Shown: piece after piece, positions 6,773 to 9,612 of the stretch
Layout of the letters: every line of letters starts with the position of its first letter
How positions within the stretch are numbered: position 1 is the first letter of the stretch
Source: Gemmatimonadota bacterium
Lineage (GTDB): Bacteria; Gemmatimonadota; Gemmatimonadetes; Gemmatimonadales; Gemmatimonadaceae
DNA: 9,612 nucleotides
NCBI GenBank assembly: GCA_947457715.1
Contig: CANGXK010000071.1
Span: 1-9,612 of the forward strand
Direction: 5' to 3'
Made by a program: the position numbers and the translations under genes
The notes under the pieces: model-generated
Databases searched by the model: none
What the model was told of the DNA's origin: nothing
What the model saw: only the letters and a program-made list of their open reading frames with translations

Positions 6773-6962
6773 GCTCGCCGACGCCCCACGGTCGGCCCAG
6801 CCGCCGCGTGCCACGGACCCGGCGGGTCAGGGCATAGGCACCTCGCCGCGCGAAGGCCCCGCGCCCCTGAGCGCCCGTAGGCGCTTGCTGTAGCAACGGG
6901 GCGGTTGGAATCGACTCGCCAACCGCGCTCCGGCGGCGCCTTGATGCCCCCCGCCCAGCCCA

Positions 6963-7071
6963 CCCGCGGCCCGGCTCCCCCACAGCGGCTCTCTGCAAGC
7001 GCGTGCCGGCGCGCCAGCGCCCGGCGATCCGCGCAGCAGAAAAGCCGCGAAGGGGGATGCCGGGCCGCGGG
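6963..7071. other. Long imperfect hairpin (about 40 bp stem), candidate structured RNA or palindromic element
   Basis: Paired arms read inward in order: 6963-6975/7059-7071 (13 bp, perfect, CCCGCGGCCCGGC), 6976-6981/7052-7057 (6 bp after a one-base bulge), 6985-6990/7043-7048 (6 bp across a 3x3 loop), 6992-6996/7036-7040 (5 bp), 6999-7003/7030-7034 (5 bp), 7005-7009/7021-7025 (5 bp), and an 11-nt tip. Further pairing outside is possible (6951-6956/7073-7078 and 6932-6936/7081-7085). The element lies 87 nt before the GroES-like start, so if transcribed from upstream it would sit in that leader. It is symmetric, so the strand is open. The sequence alone does not show whether it is an RNA, a 3'-end structure of the upstream operon or a dispersed repeat. 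Confidence 0.55.
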
Positions 7072-7150
7072 CGGGCGGCTCCGCCAGCACACGAAAGCCC
7101 AAAGCCCAAAGCAGACAGATTAGATTCCCACAAGAACCCCAGCGCGTGTC

Positions 7151-7155
7151 AGGAG
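7151..7155 (+). promoter_or_regulatory. Ribosome binding site that sets the GroES-like start
   Basis: AGGAG ends 3 nt before the ATG at 7159. Spacing is short but the match is strong, and it selects this ATG over the in-frame upstream extension toward 7003, which would run through the hairpin region. Confidence 0.65.
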
Positions 7156-7158
7156 CAC

Positions 7159-7548
7159 ATGAATCGCAAGCACAAGCGTCTCATCGTCGTCGGTGATCGC
7201 GTCCTCGTAAAAACCGAAGACGGCGACCAGCGATCGAAAGTCGGGCTGTATCTGCCCCCTACGGCCATCGACAATCAGGCCGTGCAGGGCGGCGAGATCG
7301 TGTCCACCGGTCCTGGCCTCGCCCTCCCGGAGCTCACCGACCAAGGCGAAGAGCCGTGGCGTATCTCTGGCGGCTCGGGCCGTGAGGCGCGCTTCGTGCC
7401 CATGCAGGCGCAGGTCGGCGACTTCGCGCTCTTCTTCAGAAAAGCCGCCGTCGAAATCACGTTCGAGAACGAGCAGTATCTGGTGGTTCCGCAGGCGGCG
7501 ATTCTCGCCCTCGTGCGCGAACCGCGTGAAGACATTCCGGAATACTAG
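7159..7548 (+). CDS. GroES-like (Cpn10-fold) co-chaperone paralogue
   Basis: This 129-aa protein matches the GroES fold at both ends. The N-terminal RLIVVGDRVLVK corresponds to GroES 'RPLHDRVIVK'. A mobile-loop-like segment (about 19-40) carries L30-Y31-L32 where GroES has its hydrophobic GroEL-binding triplet. QGGEIVSTGPG, VGDFALFFRKAAVEITFENEQYLVV and the closing AAILALVRE complete the barrel. Classical GroES has about 95 aa; the extra length is mainly an insert at about 54-82 in place of the short roof hairpin. No groEL follows, so this is probably an extra copy rather than the main GroES. It may still bind GroEL through the retained loop, or act alone. It leads a two-gene operon with the bacilliredoxin 11 nt downstream, which suggests a protein-folding or thiol-stress setting. 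The fold is fairly sure; the partner is unknown. Confidence 0.78.
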   Translation: MNRKHKRLIVVGDRVLVKTEDGDQRSKVGLYLPPTAIDNQAVQGGEIVSTGPGLALPELTDQGEEPWRISGGSGREARFVPMQAQVGDFALFFRKAAVEITFENEQYLVVPQAAILALVREPREDIPEY

Positions 7549-7559
7549 GAGATCGACTC

Positions 7560-7982
7560 ATGATGTATCCTGAATACATGCTCCAGCCCATGCGTGAAGA
7601 ACTCACGCGCCTCGGTGTACAGGAACTCCGGACCGCCGACGCCGTGGACGCGCTGCTCCAGGAACACAAAGGCACCGCGCTCGTCGTGGTGAATTCCGTG
7701 TGCGGCTGTGCTGCGCGCAACGCCCGTCCGGCGATCGCCATGGCGCTCAGCAACGCCACCAAGCCCGAAGTGGCCACCACCGTGTTCGCCGGTCAGGACC
7801 GCGAGGCCACCGATCGTGCGCGCTCGTACTTCACCGGCTATTCGCCGAGCTCACCGTCGATCGCGCTGTTCAAGGACGGCGACGTCGTGTTCATGCTCGA
7901 GCGCTATCAGATCGAGGGACGCAGCGCGCAGGAGATTGCGCAGGATCTGGCGGGCGCGTTCGACCAGTACTGCGCGGCGTAG
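7560..7982 (+). CDS. Bacilliredoxin, BrxA/BrxB family (CGC motif)
   Basis: This 140-aa protein matches the whole BrxA/BrxB (YphP/YqiW) family in length and motifs. It opens with YPEYMLQPMREELTRLGV and has VVVNSVCGCAARNARPA with the redox pair Cys48 and Cys50 in a C-G-C motif, then VFAGQDREATDRARSYFTGY and SPSIALFKDG typical of the thioredoxin-like fold. In Firmicutes these proteins remove bacillithiol from oxidised protein thiols, and YphP has weak disulfide isomerase activity. Organisms outside the Firmicutes also carry the family, and whether this host makes bacillithiol cannot be seen here. ATG 7560 is preferred over 7563 because AGGAG at 7547-7551, overlapping the upstream stop, is 8 nt away. 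It is translated with the GroES-like gene and followed by a strong terminator. The family call is very sure; paralogue A versus B is not resolved. Confidence 0.92.
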   Translation: MMYPEYMLQPMREELTRLGVQELRTADAVDALLQEHKGTALVVVNSVCGCAARNARPAIAMALSNATKPEVATTVFAGQDREATDRARSYFTGYSPSSPSIALFKDGDVVFMLERYQIEGRSAQEIAQDLAGAFDQYCAA

Positions 7983-8016
7983 GCCGCGCGGTCTGTCGGG
8001 CGCCGCCCCAGATGAC

Positions 8017-8057
8017 CGGCATGCCGTCGCTTCGCGACGGCATGCCGCGTTTCATTT
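8017..8057 (+). terminator. Strong stem-loop terminator between convergent genes
   Basis: A perfect 14-bp stem (8017-8030 with 8034-8047) closes on the 3-base loop TTC and is followed by the T-rich stretch CGTTTCATTT (8048-8057). It sits 34 nt after the bacilliredoxin stop and 51 nt from the end of the opposite-strand oxidoreductase gene. The T-rich side favours the + strand; read from the other strand the same stem has no T-run. The rest of the 7983-8108 gap shows nothing else. Confidence 0.85.
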
Positions 8058-8108
8058 GCAGACGGCGCGGTGGGAGGCACCACGGATTCCAGGCGGCAAT
8101 CGCTGGCG

Positions 8109-9596
8109 CTACGCCACGCCTTTCAGGCGGGACGGCACCTCGCGCAATCCGGAGGCGCCATTGGTGCGGTCGACTTCTTCGTGGTACTCGGCGTCTTCGT
8201 TTACACGCCACGGATCATGCAGCGGGTGACCGGCCACGATGTTCTCGGCCGTGAGCAGCGCCGTCATCATCGCATGGTCCTGATTGTTGTACTTGTGCAT
8301 ACCATTGCGGCCCACGAGATGCAGTCGTGGGTATTGTTCCTCGAGCTCGTCGCGAATGGTCTGCACGTGCTGCGCGTAGGCGTCGTCGTACACCGGGTAC
8401 GCCTTCTTTTGGCGAACCACACACCCCTCGAGGACGTCGTCGCGGTCGGCGAGGCCGATGGCAACGAGTTCGTCCGTCGCGCGTGCAATGAGCTCGGCGT
8501 CGGTCGACGCCCACAATCCGTCACCTTCGAAGCAGAAGTACTCGAGTCCGTAGCACGTGAGCGACGGGTCGGGCACCATCTCCGGTGACCATGACTTGAA
8601 GTTCTGGATCCGGCCGACCATCACGCTCGAGTCGTGCACGTAGATCCAGTTGTCGGCAAAATGCTGCCGGTCCTTCAGCACCAGCGCCACGGTGAGAAAG
8701 TCGCGGTACGCAAGCTGCTCGGCGGCCGAGCGCAGTCGAGGCGATGGCGCGGGCGATAGCGCCGGGACGATCTCACGAAGCGGAGCCGACGAAATCACGT
8801 GATCTGCCGTGTGCTCTTCCCGCTCTCCGGTGGCGTTCGTGTGACCCACCGTCCACTGTGCGGTGGCGTCGTCGTACCGCAGATCGACCACCGTGCGGCC
8901 CAGCGTGACGGCTCCACCCTGACGGCGGACTGCCTCCGCGCAGGCGTCCCACAACATGCCGGGGCCAAGCCGAGGATAGCGGAAGGTGCTGATCAGGCTC
9001 TTGATCGTACGGCCCGTTCCAAATGCCGCCGGCGTGAGTGCGGACAGCACGGCCGACATCAGCGAGACGCCCTTGATGCGCTGCGCGGCCCAGTCGGCCG
9101 AAATATCAGCGCAGCTCATGCCCCAAACCTTCTCCGTATACGTTTTGAAGAATATCTGGGATAGCCGAGAGCCGAACTCGTTGGTGACCCACTGCTCGAA
9201 GCTGCGCGGATTCCGAATCGGGCGCAGGCGCGCGTAGGCGTACGACAGCACGCACCGAAGCGACTCGATCACGCCGAGGTCGAACAGCGCTTGCACCGGC
9301 TTCAGCGGATACGCGAACAAGCGACGATTGTACAGGATGCGGCTCAAGCGCGGCCGCTCGAGAAAGTCGTTGGGCAGGATCTCCCGCCATAACGCCTCGA
9401 TCCGCTCCGACTTCGAGAAGAACCGATGGCCGCCGATGTCGAAATGGGACCCCTGGAAATGCACGGTACGCGAAATCCCGCCCACGTAAACCGGGTCACT
9501 TTCGAGGACGGTGACCGGAAATCCGAGCTTGCTCAGGTGATAAGCCGCCGAGAGTCCAGCCGGGCCGGCACCAACAACGATCGTAGAAGGAAGCAT
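8109..9596 (-). CDS. FAD-dependent oxidoreductase, UDP-galactopyranose mutase / protoporphyrinogen oxidase-like
   Basis: This 495-aa protein has an FAD Rossmann fold at the very start: IVVGAGPAGLSAAYHLSKLG with Gly9, Gly11 and Gly14, then Glu32 (ribose-binding) and VGGISRTV. FDIGGHRFFSKS (about 52-63) resembles the conserved GGH segment of UDP-galactopyranose mutases and their relatives. VISSAPLREIVPAL is the usual mid-protein FAD/substrate strand, and GRNGMHKYNNQDHAM (429-443) is the C-terminal FAD-contact motif of this subgroup. Such proteins are often found among glycosyltransferase and polysaccharide genes, but the exact reaction of this branch is not established. It is cytoplasmic, with no signal peptide, since the GxGxxG is at residue 9. 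The ATG at 9594-9596 (reverse) fits the family start; I see no good ribosome site in the 16 bases left upstream, so promoter and partner genes lie beyond the window. It runs convergently toward the bacilliredoxin gene. The FAD group is sure; the reaction is open. Confidence 0.83.
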   Translation of the reverse strand: MLPSTIVVGAGPAGLSAAYHLSKLGFPVTVLESDPVYVGGISRTVHFQGSHFDIGGHRFFSKSERIEALWREILPNDFLERPRLSRILYNRRLFAYPLKPVQALFDLGVIESLRCVLSYAYARLRPIRNPRSFEQWVTNEFGSRLSQIFFKTYTEKVWGMSCADISADWAAQRIKGVSLMSAVLSALTPAAFGTGRTIKSLISTFRYPRLGPGMLWDACAEAVRRQGGAVTLGRTVVDLRYDDATAQWTVGHTNATGEREEHTADHVISSAPLREIVPALSPAPSPRLRSAAEQLAYRDFLTVALVLKDRQHFADNWIYVHDSSVMVGRIQNFKSWSPEMVPDPSLTCYGLEYFCFEGDGLWASTDAELIARATDELVAIGLADRDDVLEGCVVRQKKAYPVYDDAYAQHVQTIRDELEEQYPRLHLVGRNGMHKYNNQDHAMMTALLTAENIVAGHPLHDPWRVNEDAEYHEEVDRTNGASGLREVPSRLKGVA

Positions 9597-9612
9597 GAAG
9601 CGGGATGATGCC

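Larger units (their letters stand above)
6746..7158. other. 413-bp gene-free, very GC-rich, hairpin-dense gap
   Basis: I find no credible gene here. Frames open on either strand give Arg/Ala/Pro-rich translations without domain features. Instead there is a run of short inverted repeats: 6816-6820/6824-6828, 6848-6852/6860-6864, 6870-6875/6880-6885 (loop CGTA), 6885-6888/6893-6896 and 6901-6908/6919-6926 (GCGGTTGG, 10-nt loop). The large hairpin at 6963-7071 follows. The last 80 bases before the GroES-like gene are less GC-rich, hold two and a half copies of the 7-mer AAAGCCC (7094-7114), and probably contain its promoter, though I see no convincing -35/-10 pair (TAGATT at 7121-7126 is only a weak -10 candidate). 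No tRNA, tmRNA, SRP RNA or RNase P signature is recognisable. Confidence 0.6.

Noticed and set aside
6880..6930. tRNA-like look of the stem with loop AATCGACTCG
   Set aside because: No acceptor stem, D-arm, anticodon arm or CCA end can be built around it.
6400..7133. Open frames on the - strand across the oxidase 3' end and the gap
   Set aside because: The translations are Arg/Ala/Gly/Pro-rich in every frame, with no ribosome site or domain, as expected for GC-rich non-coding DNA.
7003..7158. Longer start for the GroES-like gene
   Set aside because: The extension is low-complexity, crosses the large hairpin and lacks a ribosome site; AGGAG at 7151-7155 and family alignment point to 7159.
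1..9612. CRISPR array, transposase or integrase
   Set aside because: There are no spaced direct repeats of CRISPR type, no recombinase motifs, and no terminal repeats with target duplications in the window.

Overview
The window reads as chromosomal DNA from a high-GC, Gram-negative-type bacterium. Third codon positions are strongly G/C, GTG starts are frequent, and one oxidase carries a twin-arginine export signal. Gemmatimonadota is my best guess from overall gene style, but that is inference; no rRNA or marker gene here settles it.

Region 1 (1-6745, + strand) is one tightly packed gene string, almost certainly an operon already running when the window opens. In order: the C-terminal part of an SPFH-family protein with a C-terminal zinc ribbon; a SpeD-type S-adenosylmethionine decarboxylase; two DUF4178 proteins that both start with a zinc ribbon, the second also having two membrane segments around a beta-rich domain; a 62-aa single-span protein; a half-size DUF350 membrane protein; a seven-span membrane protein fused to a spermidine-synthase-like aminopropyltransferase domain; and a Tat-signal FAD amine oxidase. 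Most joints overlap by 1-7 nt or lie within 10 nt. The suggested chemistry is: SpeD makes decarboxylated AdoMet, the membrane aminopropyltransferase uses it on an unknown acceptor, and the exported FAD oxidase acts on the product or a related amine across the membrane. SPFH, DUF350 and DUF4178 would be the membrane scaffold or sensor. No ornithine, arginine or lysine decarboxylase is visible, so this does not look like the housekeeping spermidine pathway. It is the most interesting system in the window.

Region 2 (6746-7158) is a 413-bp gene-free, very GC-rich gap. It is full of inverted repeats, including an imperfect hairpin of about 109 nt with about 40 base pairs (6963-7071), suggesting a structured RNA, a 5' leader element or a dispersed palindromic repeat.

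Region 3 (7159-7982, + strand) is a two-gene stress-type operon: a GroES-like protein with an enlarged loop and a bacilliredoxin (BrxA/BrxB family, CGC motif). It ends at a strong stem-loop terminator at 8017-8057.

Region 4 (8109-9596, - strand) is a convergent FAD-dependent oxidoreductase of the UDP-galactopyranose mutase/protoporphyrinogen-oxidase-like group, probably tied to surface-polysaccharide or lipid metabolism. Its start lies just inside the right edge of the window.
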